Assembly (NCBI GenBank): GCA_964017045.1
Contig: OZ024798.1
Coordinates: forward strand, 13,337,630-13,401,629
Length of the DNA: 64,000 nucleotides
Direction of reading: 5' to 3'
Source: Omphiscola glabra
Taxonomy: Eukaryota > Mollusca > Gastropoda > Lymnaeidae
The translations under genes were made by a program, and so were the position numbers. Position 1 is the stretch's first letter, and each line of letters begins with the position of its first letter. This document shows positions 12,201 through 23,400 of the stretch, piece after piece. The notes beneath the pieces were generated by a model. That model worked only from the letters and a program-made list of their open reading frames with translations, was not told the origin of the DNA and searched no databases.

Positions 12201-14488
12201 GTGTTTGTGTACTTTATGTATTCATTGCAGTCTGCTCCGACGCCGTCGAACATACACCACATGAACGTCTTGTTTATAGTTGGCGCAGCCATTTCTGTCA
12301 GCTCCAGGTGCCTTTTTGAAAGATCATAAAATATATATATTTTTTTTAAATAACAAGGTGACGTTGTATAGTTATATAAGTTCTAGCAGCAGGAGCATTA
12401 GTGGCTTAACGAGAGTTAATAATCCGAAACACTACGATTTCTCAGTGCTCTAGAATCAATATAATAACTAGAATTGAACATTTCTGAATGAAAATTAAAC
12501 AGCCCTTAAAAACAGAGACTTTCCCTACACATCCCTTAGATAAATTTTTTTTTTTTAAATGTGATATTAATATTATAATGCCCCACCCACTTTTACATCG
12601 CAGATTCATTTCACCAACTATTTCAGAAAAAAAAAGAAAAAAGAAAATATAACGCACCAAACAGACTTGCGATAATTTTTAAAAAAGAATCTCAATTATC
12701 GGAAATTTTATTCCGTGAATTCAGTGTCATAATATTTCCTTCATCTTTCCCTTGAAAAACAGGAAAAACTAATTCTTGGTGGTTGGGATAAGGGGTGGGG
12801 CTGAATATTTCATAGAATTATTTGTCATTGGCAGCAAGTCTATATGCTAAGTTTCAGCTTGATTGGATGACGAGGAATGGGTCAATTAGCCATCAGAAGA
12901 TTTTGCCAAGGAGCCAGAAACACACGAAGAAAAGCGAAGATAATATGAAGGATTTACTAATTACAATGTAGTTCATTAAATTTGTTATTTTTTTATGAAT
13001 GACATCTTCTTGCTTGCTCAATAATGACATCTGACATTTCCACACTATGCATAATTACAAATTGTTTTTAAAAAAATAAGCTGCTTGTAAGCCCAACTTG
13101 AATGCTATTCAATGACTTTTTAAACACTAGTACTATAACGTCCCTTTACTTGCGTCTCAAAATGGATCTGTATGGCTCCGTCTTTCGGAGACTTTCCATT
13201 GTCAGGTTCGAGAATTCTGACCAAAAATTACCGTCCTTGACCCTGAAAACAAGAGAGACGGACGACATTGAGGCTGACACTCCGACAAAGATCGTGACAA
13301 GAAAAAAATCTATCACGTAGTCGTAAAAAAAGATGCAACTAAATCATAAAGTAATTAAGTGTCTAAGAAATATGGTTTAATTTAAACCGAATCTTTAAAC
13401 CTTTGGTTAATGATAGTTTTGTTCAGTGTAAATGTTTAAGCGTCGGAAACAGCAGAGTTGTCTGCATCTGATTTAAGACTATGACACAAATATACCTCTG
13501 GGACCACATAAGGATTACCTGCACCTAGCTTATGAATATGACACTAATATACCTCTGGGACCTCATCAGGATTATCTGCACCTAACTTATGAATATGACA
13601 CAAATGTACCTCTGGGAAACAGCAGGAATGTCCTGACTTAATTTAAGGAAGTGACACAAGTATACCTGTAGATTGTCCTAAGCTCCTTAGAGAAGTTGAC
13701 CAGCTTCGAGTCGAATTTGTTGAGGTCGCAGATCGTCACCGATGGAAATACGTTGGATGTCTTCGGCACAATCCGTGAGACTGTCTTGAATGGGTGACTA
13801 CATAAGTATGCAAATGAGGCTAGGTTAGCTCTTGTTAACAGCTGATTTTCTCTTTGCGTGTGTCAGTGTGTGTTTTGTAGTGACGAAATGTATTGTTATT
13901 ATTCTTTAGGTTTTTCGCTACCGAGGGTTCTGATTCTGGTTCGGTACGTTGCTGCATCCATATACTAGCATATGTGCAACGGTTGGTATATTTCTCATCG
14001 GTTTAAACTTAACGCTGTTCGAATTTCAAAAATAATCATTTTCAAGAAAAGGGGGGGGGGGGGGCGACAACAGGTTTGTTCATATATAACATCACCTTAT
14101 TCTAAAGTCAAATTTTCATAATACATTTTTAAAATATTTATTTTAAACAGTTTAAAACTATAAACTCTGATGTAGAATTTTTTTAAATATCATTTCAATA
14201 ATTACCTATAAAATTCCAATGCAAGTGTCACCAGTTGAAATGTCAGGTAACTACACGCTGCCATGACAGAAACGAACCAGAACAGTCTGTAAACAATCAA
14301 TGGAACGTTTAGAGATGTGACTGAAGCAACAACTGACTGCCCAAAAGTATAAACTTGCTGATAATTGACAGAGAAAACATACCTAAGTACATTAAGTACA
14401 TAACATTAAAAATTTAGAATAGTATTAAGATGGATATATGGTTATATGGTTATATATATATCAGACATATAAATATATATCTATATAT

Positions 14489-14528
<40 letters not shown>

Positions 14529-14763
14529 TATATGTGAATCACCATGAATAGATGGACAGACGGATGGATGGCATGACCTTCAAGTACCTTCTCAGTAGAC
14601 AGCTGTTGGAAGATGTTGCATTTCTGATGCCATGAATCGTCGTCTCCTTAAAGAAATCCTTGATCGGTCCGAGACGTGTCGGTTCATCATAACTATCGCC
14701 TTCAATTTCACCCATGACTTTCACCTCACGCAACTGTTTTGTAAAAAATTTTTTAATTCCCAC
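6287..14763 (-). CDS. DEG/ENaC channel gene B, complete, 12 exons
   Basis: Sodium-channel subunit of the DEG/ENaC/ASIC superfamily. Exons: 14763-14588, 14286-14206, 13797-13666, 13242-13150, 12311-12180, 10893-10767, 10524-10426, 9218-9056, 8391-8347, 7640-7487, 7293-7199, 6537-6287 (stop 6289-6287). They total 1548 nt, an intact frame of 516 codons including stop; all introns are GT-AG. Seen: His-Gly gating motif (44-45), TM1 (about 60-83), [10 protein letters not shown] (103-112), GRCFIFN at the exon 5/6 join, GFTNEIRF in exon 7, cysteine-rich exons 8-10 ending [11 protein letters not shown], and TM2 with the GAS filter (444-446) in [14 protein letters not shown]. The C-tail repeats a KDKHxY motif. 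The codon aligned with gene C's ATG is GTG; the first in-frame ATG is codon 17 (14715). An upstream exon is possible, via an acceptor near 14731. Family call is firm; gating ligand unknown. Confidence 0.92.
7000..7075. mobile_element. Retroelement terminal motif (Penelope-like type)
   Basis: The block GACGTTTCGGCAAAATGCC followed by TTCTTCAGCAGACGA resembles short terminal pieces near 18285-18335, 24385-24440 and 52085-52135, each of the form (aacgt..gcc / cctTC.TCAGC). I associate these with termini of Penelope-like or related elements because the 52.1-kb copy flanks a Penelope-like reverse transcriptase. It lies between exons 11 and 12 of gene B. Confidence 0.35.
7345..7442. repeat. GGAT-rich microsatellite in intron 10 of gene B
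   Basis: Imperfect (GGAT/GGAC)n. It reads as Pro/Ser/His-rich open frames on the minus strand next to exon 11, but the true exon starts at the acceptor at 7293. Confidence 0.75.
9870..10135. repeat. About 26-bp tandem repeat in intron 7 of gene B
   Basis: About nine degenerate units built on gcacctgatgtcactgcc and caggaaa. It does not touch an exon boundary, unlike the arrays at introns 3 and 5. Confidence 0.75.
10893..11090. repeat. Tandem array reiterating the intron 5 acceptor of gene B
   Basis: About six units of 31-35 bp (plus strand: aatctgggcatgatatgaa...). On the coding strand each unit carries a T-rich tract followed by atgtccag or atgcccag and then ATT, which is the real acceptor of exon 6 (cag|ATTC at 10893) repeated upstream. 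Use of an upstream copy would read into TAG within three codons. Confidence 0.8.
12013..12190. repeat. 45-bp tandem array reiterating the intron 5 donor of gene B
   Basis: About four units. On the coding strand each unit contains GGGCGCTGTTTCAT|gtgagt, which is the end of exon 5 (codons G-R-C-F) plus its donor at 12180/12179. Reading through to a downstream donor would put TGA directly after ATG, so only the first donor is productive in the observed frame. Confidence 0.85.
13468..13690. repeat. About 53-60-bp array reiterating the intron 3 donor of gene B
   Basis: Three to four units. On the coding strand each has cagaggtatatttgtgtca, matching the true exon 3 donor ACAG|gtatacttgtgtcac at 13666/13665. 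The array extends from the donor into intron 3. Confidence 0.7.
14440..14530. repeat. TA-rich microsatellite in intron 1 of gene B
   Basis: A (TA)n/(CA)n tract just downstream of exon 1 on the minus strand. No coding content. Confidence 0.8.
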
Positions 14764-15059
14764 TTTTTGTTACGAGATTTATTATTTTACTTTAAAAAAA
14801 ATGTGTAATATTTTATATTTACTTAGATAGCACACAATTCATTTTATGCTTACCAGATGTAGACGTATTAAATATCTTACTTGTCCTTTTCTTTACAACC
14901 TTTTTTTAAAAAAAAAATTACATATAACAAATTGAAAAAAAAATTTACGTGCATCAAAGAGATGAATTTCAAAATGTACACGCTTTCGCGATCGTTTATC
15001 GTGATCGAAATTGTAATAGTGAAAGCCCGTCTTCCAGGAAACGATGATATCCGGAAGTG

Positions 15060-15240
15060 ATCCCATCCGCCTAACACCTTACGTTGCGGAGGCGCGGATC
15101 GATAGAATGTGCACCGGAAGATAACCGCAAGCCCAATGCTATGTTGCCGTATTTATGACGTGCGGATAGTTCATGCCATTAGTGCCCCAGCAGGAATACA
15201 TATACATCATAGCGGTGTGGTAGTGCAAACGTCCTTACAA
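15060..15240 (-). promoter_or_regulatory. Conserved upstream block of gene B (promoter or 5' UTR candidate)
   Basis: About 300-480 bp upstream of exon 1. It aligns by eye with 35710-35880 upstream of gene C: gatagaa, then caagcc(c/t)aatgct, tgttg.cg and tcatgccatta occur in the same order and similar spacing. The block is richer in CG dinucleotides than its surroundings. Common descent is clear from the order of motifs; a regulatory role is inferred from position only. A 5' non-coding exon is an alternative. Confidence 0.45.
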
Positions 15241-16091
15241 ATACAAGCTAATCATGAAACGGCCCAGTTAAATTATGTCAATGACTAAATTATGACAATG
15301 GCTAAATATTGACAATGGCTAAATTTCTGTCAATGGATATATTACATCACCTACTAAATTACACGAAGTGTAGCTTTTATGCATATCCTTTTTGATATTT
15401 GCGTTGAGGCTCTAATGTTCTTGAGTCTTTGATGACATTGTAAATACGACACTAGTTCTGCTATTGATAGAATACACGAATAACTAAGCTGCATGGGTCA
15501 GGGTCAGGGTCAGGGATTCTCAGACATTTTGCTCCTGAATATATTTGCTGTTAATGTCAGCATTATTTAAAGAGAATAATTCACTTGCCCAACGATCCTT
15601 CCACATTTCCATACAGCTTTGTGTGCCATGCGCAGATCGATAACATTATTTCCATTAGTAAACACTATTAACTATCCACCAGTAAGTGTTTTTGGGGAAT
15701 TTTTTTATTTTTAAATTTTACGTACATTTTAACATGTGCCACTTATTTCCTAAATGACCCCACAAAATATTTTTGGAACAAGTTTTTAGAAGGTATGAAA
15801 TGTAAAGTCAGGACCATATTATCCTTTTTTTTTCCGAAATCTGTAATCACGAGACCCATCAGTACTTGCTAACCGGTCTTTACCACTGAAACTAGATCGG
15901 CAGATAAGAACACTGCTCTCCGTGTTGCCAAGTGAGTTCAGCGTAAACTCTAATGATGACCTAATATACGGTTTGTTATTGGACTGTTTGACAGACGCCT
16001 TGCTCAAGCTGATGTTTACGCCTTGCTCAAGCAGAATTGTCAACAGAACTTTTTCAGACTAACCAGACTTAGAATTTCTAAGAACACTAGG

Positions 16092-16482
16092 TACATTTCT
16101 TTTTGCTGGAATCCGTCCGTCCAATGGTGTGGACTTCGTAGGACGAAATCCACAAGGACTGGGATTACTCTTTTTAGGATTATAAGCTGATTCCTGACAC
16201 AGCAAGTCGCATCTCTCCACGCCGCTGGATAACCCAGGGGAACATCATGTGGATGACACAGATTGGCACCAGAGGCGTCGCATGCGTTGTCGGAATGTTT
16301 TATTGCACCAATGTTATCCGCCTACGGTACTCCATCTCCGGGTTTGAAATCAGAGCTTCCTTTTCTTTGATGAGTTGCAATCCAAGGTTGACGAGTCCGG
16401 GAAGACTTGGTCTTTGTTGGGGATTTAACTCCAGACCATGACTTGAGATTGGCTCGTTATGGACCACTGGGCCACCGAGCAG
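16092..16482 (-). mobile_element. tRNA-derived SINE, near full length
   Basis: On the minus strand the 5' end reads GGTGGCCCAGTGGTCC (A-box-like) and about 40 bp later GGAGTTAAATCCCC (B-box-like), the internal Pol III promoter layout of tRNA-derived SINEs. The body continues about 310 bp to an A-rich tail near 16092. A truncated second copy is at 3458-3640. It is not an intact tRNA gene: I see no complete cloverleaf. Confidence 0.7.
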
Positions 16483-16504
16483 CCCGTGTACATTTTAAAC
16501 CTCA

Positions 16505-16650
16505 TTAAAATCATAACAAAAGTCCCTCACTCATAACACTAAGACCACAATCCCTCACAGACAACAATGAGACCACAATATTTCATTCACGACACTGAGG
16601 CCACGATCCCTCATTCACAATACTGAGACCACAATTCCTCACAAACGACC
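16505..16650. repeat. About 27-30-bp degenerate tandem repeat
   Basis: Four to five units of the type cactgaggccacaatccctca, next to the SINE head. Confidence 0.65.
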
Positions 16651-16654
16651 CTGT

Positions 16655-17031
16655 GTCACTACTAGAGGTTTGAACTCACAGCTCGTAGACGCGTAGAAGA
16701 CGCCCTTGGTTCTTGTATTTGAGGAATGACCTTTCGATAGTCTTGTAGTTGTCATATTAACACACGTATAAAAGGTGTTTTCCCATCCATACCATTGAGG
16801 GTACGGTATAAAACTATTTATTTTAAAAATAATGTAGGCCTACCAATTTAAAAAAAAGATATTCATATTAATAGTTAAAATTGTAATAATAGTGTAAGCG
16901 TCTGTGAAAATAAAATAGAATGTGAGTTTTTCGGTAAAATCTTGGTTGCAGAGTCAGCATTGCGATTGTGTAGCTTCATATCCACAACTACACATACTTC
17001 AAATATTTATATATAATAAATAAATAAATAA

Positions 17032-17062
<31 letters not shown>

Positions 17063-19260
17063 CCTAAACCAGACATATATATAAATGATCAGCTTTAAGA
17101 ATTTCTTCTTTTTTGGGAAATTGTGCTGAGTGTAAAACTGATAATTCTTTAAACTTGATAAAAAAGGAAACAAAAAGAAAGGGGCATAAAGAACAGGTTA
17201 AAAACTTGACTAGGACGAAGTTAGAAGTAAAAGGGTGTAGACAGACAAGTCTATTTATTATTTAAAAGAAATGTATAAAAACACACAGCTTTATCAAACA
17301 TTTTATTTACCCAAAAAGATGATATTTAAAAAAAAAAAAAGAGTATAATTTGTGTGAATAGAGCAGCAGGCTCTAAGAGTAAGTCAAAATACTAAAGAAT
17401 TTAAAGGGAACGAACATTATTAATTTAAAAATCTCATCAAATTTGGTGTGAATTTTCGTTTGTTTTCTAACTTATATAGCATGGAAATCTACTCGCTTGT
17501 GAGAAAATTCAGTGCTGATCAGGGGCGTCGTTTCAGGTTTTTTCGGGTGTTAAAAGGAGGGGGGCAAAACCAAAATGTGGTCGGCTTGTTAAGTTGTTTA
17601 TTACTGGAGGTGCCACAGTACATAGCAATTTAAATAAAACCTGCAAATTCGGTGGGGGATGCAAATGCCCCACCCTGCCCTACCCAAATGAAGTCCTTGG
17701 TGCTGATGTTTGGGATGGTTTTTTTTCTCATTTCAACAGAAGTGAGCACAGAGTCGCTTTGGATGTGTAAGTTACGGCTATAGTTTCCTCAGCCAGTGTG
17801 AGTTTGGAGAACCAGCTGATCCACATATGTATGAAAACCTGACACCATATGGTTTTAAATGTCATGTTTAAAAAATTTCAAACTTTACTCCACACTCAAA
17901 CTTTTCATTTTACAACCAATCACCATGATGTTCTTTTTTTGTTCTATTTCCCAATTCACTATGGGTTCCGACTACTTAGAAGTTATACATTTTTTTTCGT
18001 GGAGAAAAGAGCAAGTGAGTTTGAATGTTGCCATGGCGATACCTTAATTGAAAATCCTTGAATCGAGTTTAGAAAAAATTAAATAAGCAATAGGAACCCG
18101 ACGGAAGTGGAAAAAGACGGAATCGTCCAAGCTATTATGTTTTAAAAAAAAATATGGACGTACCCCACATCGATTGCCTTGGATGATCAGAGTTCACCAT
18201 TATCATTTTGCAGTTCTCTCGGACACACCATAAGAATTCTTTTGAAAATATATATATATTTTTTAAATTATGTATTATATACTGTGTATTTTCGCCGACG
18301 AAGGCTTATTGCCCTACACGTCCGCTGTTTTGTTTCATATTCTTTTACGTTTTCCCCTTAACCCGCGCTTCTTCTCTTATATTGCTTCTGGTGCGTCCTG
18401 CTTCTTTTTCACAACGGCCCCCACCCTCTTATTCAACATGTTATATATTAATAGCACTGAGTGAAATACACATTTGTCACGCAGCGAGCGTCATGCATGA
18501 CGGCTGAACTCAAAGTAAAAGGTTGATGGTTATTTTCCTTTAGGTGGAGGCGACTATTTAAAATATTAAATCACGGAAACAACCAAACTATAATTACCCC
18601 CGCCCCGCCCCTTCCCACAAAGCCTGAAACATGGGCTATAATCTCATACGGCGCCCACAGTCCGTGCAAAAACTAGGACAGTACATTTTAATATTGCATA
18701 TTTTTGGGGGTGGTGGGGGGGGTGGGGTTTGGATTGGGCGGTGAACCCAATTTAATGGTTTTCAGAATCTGGTTTTAAACCGGTTAAATGTTATTAAGAT
18801 GTATTCCAACAAGCAGCTCGGCACATCAAGGTCGGGTTGACATTATATTTTGTCGTTTGACAAGATCGTCACTGGCAGTTGACAGAGTGTCAGTTTGTAG
18901 AATTGACCAAAAAAAAAGGCAACTGTTGTGTTTGTACTGTTACTTTGGTAAACCACAGTTTAGTAATATGGTCGGCGATCACGCGTATTTCTTACAACGA
19001 AAGGATTAAAAAAAAATATTAAAAAATGCCGTGGCTCAATGAGCGCCCATTAGACATATCTAAATCATCGGCGTCACTAGGGTTTGTTTAACAATGTGGG
19101 GGAATTTACCTCCTAGTCTCTTCTATATGCTACGCTTCTGGCGCGACTCGTATCTGATATAAGTTCAACCTAAGCGCTGTCCTTCACATGTTAAACTAGC
19201 ATCGGTCCACGTGGCGGTTTTTTGTAGGGAAAATAATCAATATAAACATTGATAACTCAG
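16655..19260. other. Region between genes B and C with no supported gene
   Basis: AT-rich sequence with a TA run (about 17030-17055), homopolymers and, near 18285-18335, another retroelement terminal motif (cgacgaaggcttattgcc). I searched the minus strand here for the missing last exons of gene C (a VYFDDF-like exon and a GxS TM2 exon) and found none. Confidence 0.5.
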
Positions 19261-19264
19261 TTCT

Positions 19265-19840
19265 ATTAGCTTAAATTCCCGTGCTGCGTCAGCGTCCCCG
19301 AGGAGACTTGGGGGCGTCCACATGGGGTTTGCCTCTTCGTGGCGTGGCGGACTAGTAAGGTGACCAGTTCACCCGAAGCCAAAAACCCCGGCCAAAACGC
19401 ATGATTCCCAACGCAACAGGAGTAGCGTCTAACATGATTACTAGTTGCTGTTAATGGATATGAGGTTTGGGTGGCGGCCAAAACCCATGCCGATGATTTT
19501 AACTAAGCGGCCGTGAGAAAGCCGCTCCTAGGCAACCGTTTCGTCCCGCCACTACTAACGTCCCGACCGGAAGACTCCCTGGGCGGTGGGGGGTGGCAAC
19601 GCAACACCACCCCCCCCCCGGAGTGGAAGCAAAGCCGTCCAGACCCAAAAAGAGTGGACTGCGGACGCTTTAAACGCAGCGTCCTCGGTGGACCGGGCTT
19701 CCCCTAGGTCAAGGGGGAAGTTTCTGGCGCCCTTCCGCACAGGCTGGCGTCGGGGAAACCTTCAGTGCGCAGGCGTGTGTGGGGGAGCGCCGGGGGGCAT
19801 TAAGAGCTTGCGCTCGACGGCCCACCGACTCCATCTCTAA
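19265..19840. other. GC-rich island of unknown origin
   Basis: A sharply bounded stretch much richer in G+C and CpG than all surrounding DNA, with many short open frames on both strands and no recognisable domain. It is immediately followed by a G homopolymer (about 19888-19903). It may be a fragment of a GC-rich retrotransposon 5' region or rDNA-like sequence; I could not identify it. Confidence 0.5.
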
Positions 19841-19936
19841 TGCGACATTTTCAGCTTAAATTCAACTAGTTGGAAGCATCATTATATGGGGGGGGGGGGG
19901 GGGAATTATAATCAATAATTAAAAAAACAACATTTG

Positions 19937-19983
19937 TATTTGGAGGATCCAAGCTCTTCATAGCCAGCAAGAGATCTTCATCC
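19937..19983. repeat. 47-bp dispersed repeat, copy 1
   Basis: Shared without visible change with about 24790-24838 (starts tatttggaggatccaagc, ends agagatcttcatcc). The downstream sequence differs: a GATA microsatellite here, unique sequence in the other copy. Possibly a SINE tail or MITE end. Confidence 0.6.
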
Positions 19984-19986
19984 CTA

Positions 19987-20063
19987 AATAGATAGATAGA
20001 TAGATAAATATATAGATAGATAGATAGATATATAGATAGATTGATAGATATATAGATAGATAA

Positions 20064-20097
<34 letters not shown>

Positions 20098-20125
20098 TGA
20101 TAGATATATAGATTGATAGATATTA
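19987..20125. repeat. (GATA)n microsatellite
   Basis: Imperfect GATA/TATA tetranucleotide array directly abutting the 47-bp dispersed repeat. Confidence 0.9.
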
Positions 20126-20496
20126 CATTTTATAAATGATTCGTACGAAAAACTTCTTCTTTTATGGATTGCTTAATTTATGCTTAAGGATACAAATTTA
20201 TTTTAGTAGCTCATGTTGATTTTCCAAGCGAACTCTTAGCTCCAATAATTTTGTAAGATTTTAAATGTGGTGTACCACGACAGTTTGAAAAGGGATTTGT
20301 GTACCATGCGCCAAAAAAGTTTGCGGAACACTTTATAGAAAAAGAATCAGATAGGTTTCAATACATTGCTAAATATTAAGATATCTATACATCTCCTGAT
20401 TTTTTTTCCGTAGAGAAAACCAGCTGAAGGATCACAATTTTAGTCATAACAATACTTGAAAAATAACAATGTTCATCATTAGAAGTTAAGGGTCAC

Positions 20497-23400
20497 CTTG
20501 CATTGTCACCAAGAACTGCGCGAAGACGCTCATCCGAATCATCGGGCATATAAACCTTGGTCACAGAAAGTTTTGTTGGGTAGGTCACAATGAGACACGG
20601 CACGTCACATCCGGCTCGGTCGGTCTTCATGGCTTTGTCATAGAACAGCTCTAATAGAGTGATCCAGAGAAATTTCAGGATGTAAAATAAAAAATTAAAT
20701 GTTCATATTACTTAATAATTAATATATAATATCTAAATTTTAAAGCCGATGGCAACAATTTGAGAAACGATGAACAAATACACACTAAACACTGTCACCG
20801 TCCACACGAAACACTGTCCACACTTAACACTGTCACTGTCCACACTAAACACTGTCATGGTCCACACTAAACACTGTCACCGTCCACTCTAAACACTGTC
20901 ACCGTCCACAATAAACACTGTCACCGTCCACAATAAACACTGTCACCGTCCAAACTAAACACTGTCACTGTCCACAATAAACACTGTCCACACTTAAAAC
21001 TGTCACGGTCCACACTAAACACTGTCACTGTCCAAACTAAACACTGTCACCGTACACACTTAAAACTGTAACCGTCCACACTAAACACTGTCACCGTCCA
21101 CACTTAACACTGTCACCGTCCAAACTAAACACTGTCACTGTCCAAACTAAACACTGTCACCGTACACCCTTAAAACTGTCACCGTCCACACTAAACACCG
21201 TCACCGTCCACACTAAACACTGTCAACGTCCACACTTAACACTGTCAATGTCCACACTAAACACTGTCACGGTCCACACTAAACACTGTCACTGTCCAAA
21301 CTAAACACTGTCACCGTACACACTTAAAACTGTCACCGTCCACACTAAACACCGTCACCGTCCACACTTAACACTGTCACCGTCCACACTAAACACTGTC
21401 ACTGTCCAAACTAAACACTGTCACCGTACACACTTAAAACTGTCACTGTCCACACTAAACACTGTCGCCGTCCACACTAAACACTGACACTGTCCAAATT
21501 AAACACTGTACACACTTAACACTGTCACTGTCCACACTAAACACTGTCACCGTCCACAATAAACACTGTCACCGTCCACACTAAACACTGTCACCGTCCT
21601 CACTAAACACTGTACACACTAAACACTGTCACCGTCCACTCTAAACACTGTACACACTTAACACTGTCACAGTCCACACTAAACACTGTCCACACTAAAC
21701 ACTGTCCACACTAAATACTGTCCACACTAAACACTGTCAACACTAAACACTGTCCACACTAAACACTGTCCACACTAAACACTGTCACCGTCCACACTTA
21801 ACACTGTCACTGTCCACACTAAACACTTTCACTGTCCACACTAAACACTGTCCACACTAAACACTGTCCACACTAAACACTGTCACCGTCCACACTTAAA
21901 ACTGTCACTGTCCACACTTAACACTGTCCACACTAAACACTGTCAGCGTCCACACTTAACACTGTCACTGTCCACACTTAACATTGTCACCGTCCAGACT
22001 AAACAATGTCACCGTCCACAATAAACCCTTTCACCATCAACAATCAAATTTTCGAACCACTGCCATAACCTTTGACCCATCCGTTAATCTCATGTATGCT
22101 GTTTCTTGGCCACCTGACCACTTCTGTCAGGTGGTCACCCTTTCTGAGCAGCTGCAGAGCACAGCGTAACCATGTACCAGGAGTTTGCTGGTGTTCAATC
22201 TCATATCAATAACGGGACTGTAACTCTGATTTTTTTTGGTCTGGGTTTAGTCCCATATCTTTTAATCACAGTGCAGTTTGCCTTATTTTTGTACCCCTTC
22301 TTTTAATGGAATCACCCATGGACTTATGGCAACCTTAAAGAGAAAAAAAGCATTACCACCAAACAACTGGCTAAGTTATAAATAGTGACCCTTGACCTTA
22401 ATGTCTACACGTAAAAACCATCTATAGTCTTTCGAATTAGAATTCTGTAGAGATATCCAGACTGACCGAGGGAAAAAAATACAATGTGTAAGCCCTTTCT
22501 AGAAAAGTCTCTAAACAGACTATAAATATCGACATAGAGAGAGAAGTGATGAGCGGAAAGAGATTTAGATGATAGAGATTTGCTATTACGATACGAGACA
22601 AAGATTTGTTTATTAATATTAACCGTGTGTGTGTGTATGTTCCTTTTGCAACATTGTACCATCTTCAGCATTATACCGGTACAAGTTATCACTGTACTTG
22701 AAATTCAATAGCCTTGAATTTTTTAAAAGTCCTTTTTGATTTTGTTAATTTAAAATTAACTTCATACATTTTTAATTGTAATTAGCCCTAGTTTTGGTAT
22801 CGTTTCTTTATTATTGTATTTAATTAATGGTATCGTCTTATGTTTTATACTCTTTACCAACGAGCCATATCGTGAAATAAGAGATAAAATTCCCCGAACT
22901 TATAACGGTATGTAACAACTATTTTAACCATAAAAAAAAATAAAAATAAATCTTCAATTGAAATGTCAACTCACCAAATGTGGGCTGAAAGCATTTCAGA
23001 AATGAGTCGAGTGTGCAGTCTGAAAAGATAATATATTCTAATTCATGACTTGAAATGACCTTCTCAAAGATAATATATTCTAATTTATGACATGAAATGG
23101 CATTCTCAAAGATAATATATTCTAATTTATGACATGAAATGACATGACATCCTCAAAAATAAAAACTCTTATTTATGAAAATAATTTAATGGAATAAGTG
23201 AAAGTAATCAGAGATTTAAAAAAAAATGGACTCGATATATTATTAAGTTAAAAAAATATTAAAATTAATAATTTAAATCAACCATCATCGCTACATAGTT
23301 TAACATTTACATTTGAAGTCTGGCGATGAACAAGTAATACACACAATGCTCTCTATGTGATCTCTCCACTGCTCTCTATGTGATCTCTCCAATGCTCTCT

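Noticed and set aside
15819..16043. Minus-strand 74-codon open frame as a missing exon of gene C
   Set aside because: It lacks the VYFDDF and GxS motifs and has no matching phase-2 acceptor.
16400..16482. A possible tRNA gene on the minus strand
   Set aside because: A-box and B-box-like words are present but no full cloverleaf; the sequence continues as a SINE with a second truncated copy at 3.5 kb.
19513..19840. Overlapping open frames on both strands of the GC-rich island
   Set aside because: GC-rich DNA rarely contains stops by chance; no domain, splice structure or conserved motif is visible.
20781..22034. CRISPR-like repeat array
   Set aside because: Units are contiguous minisatellite copies without unique spacers, in a eukaryotic intron.
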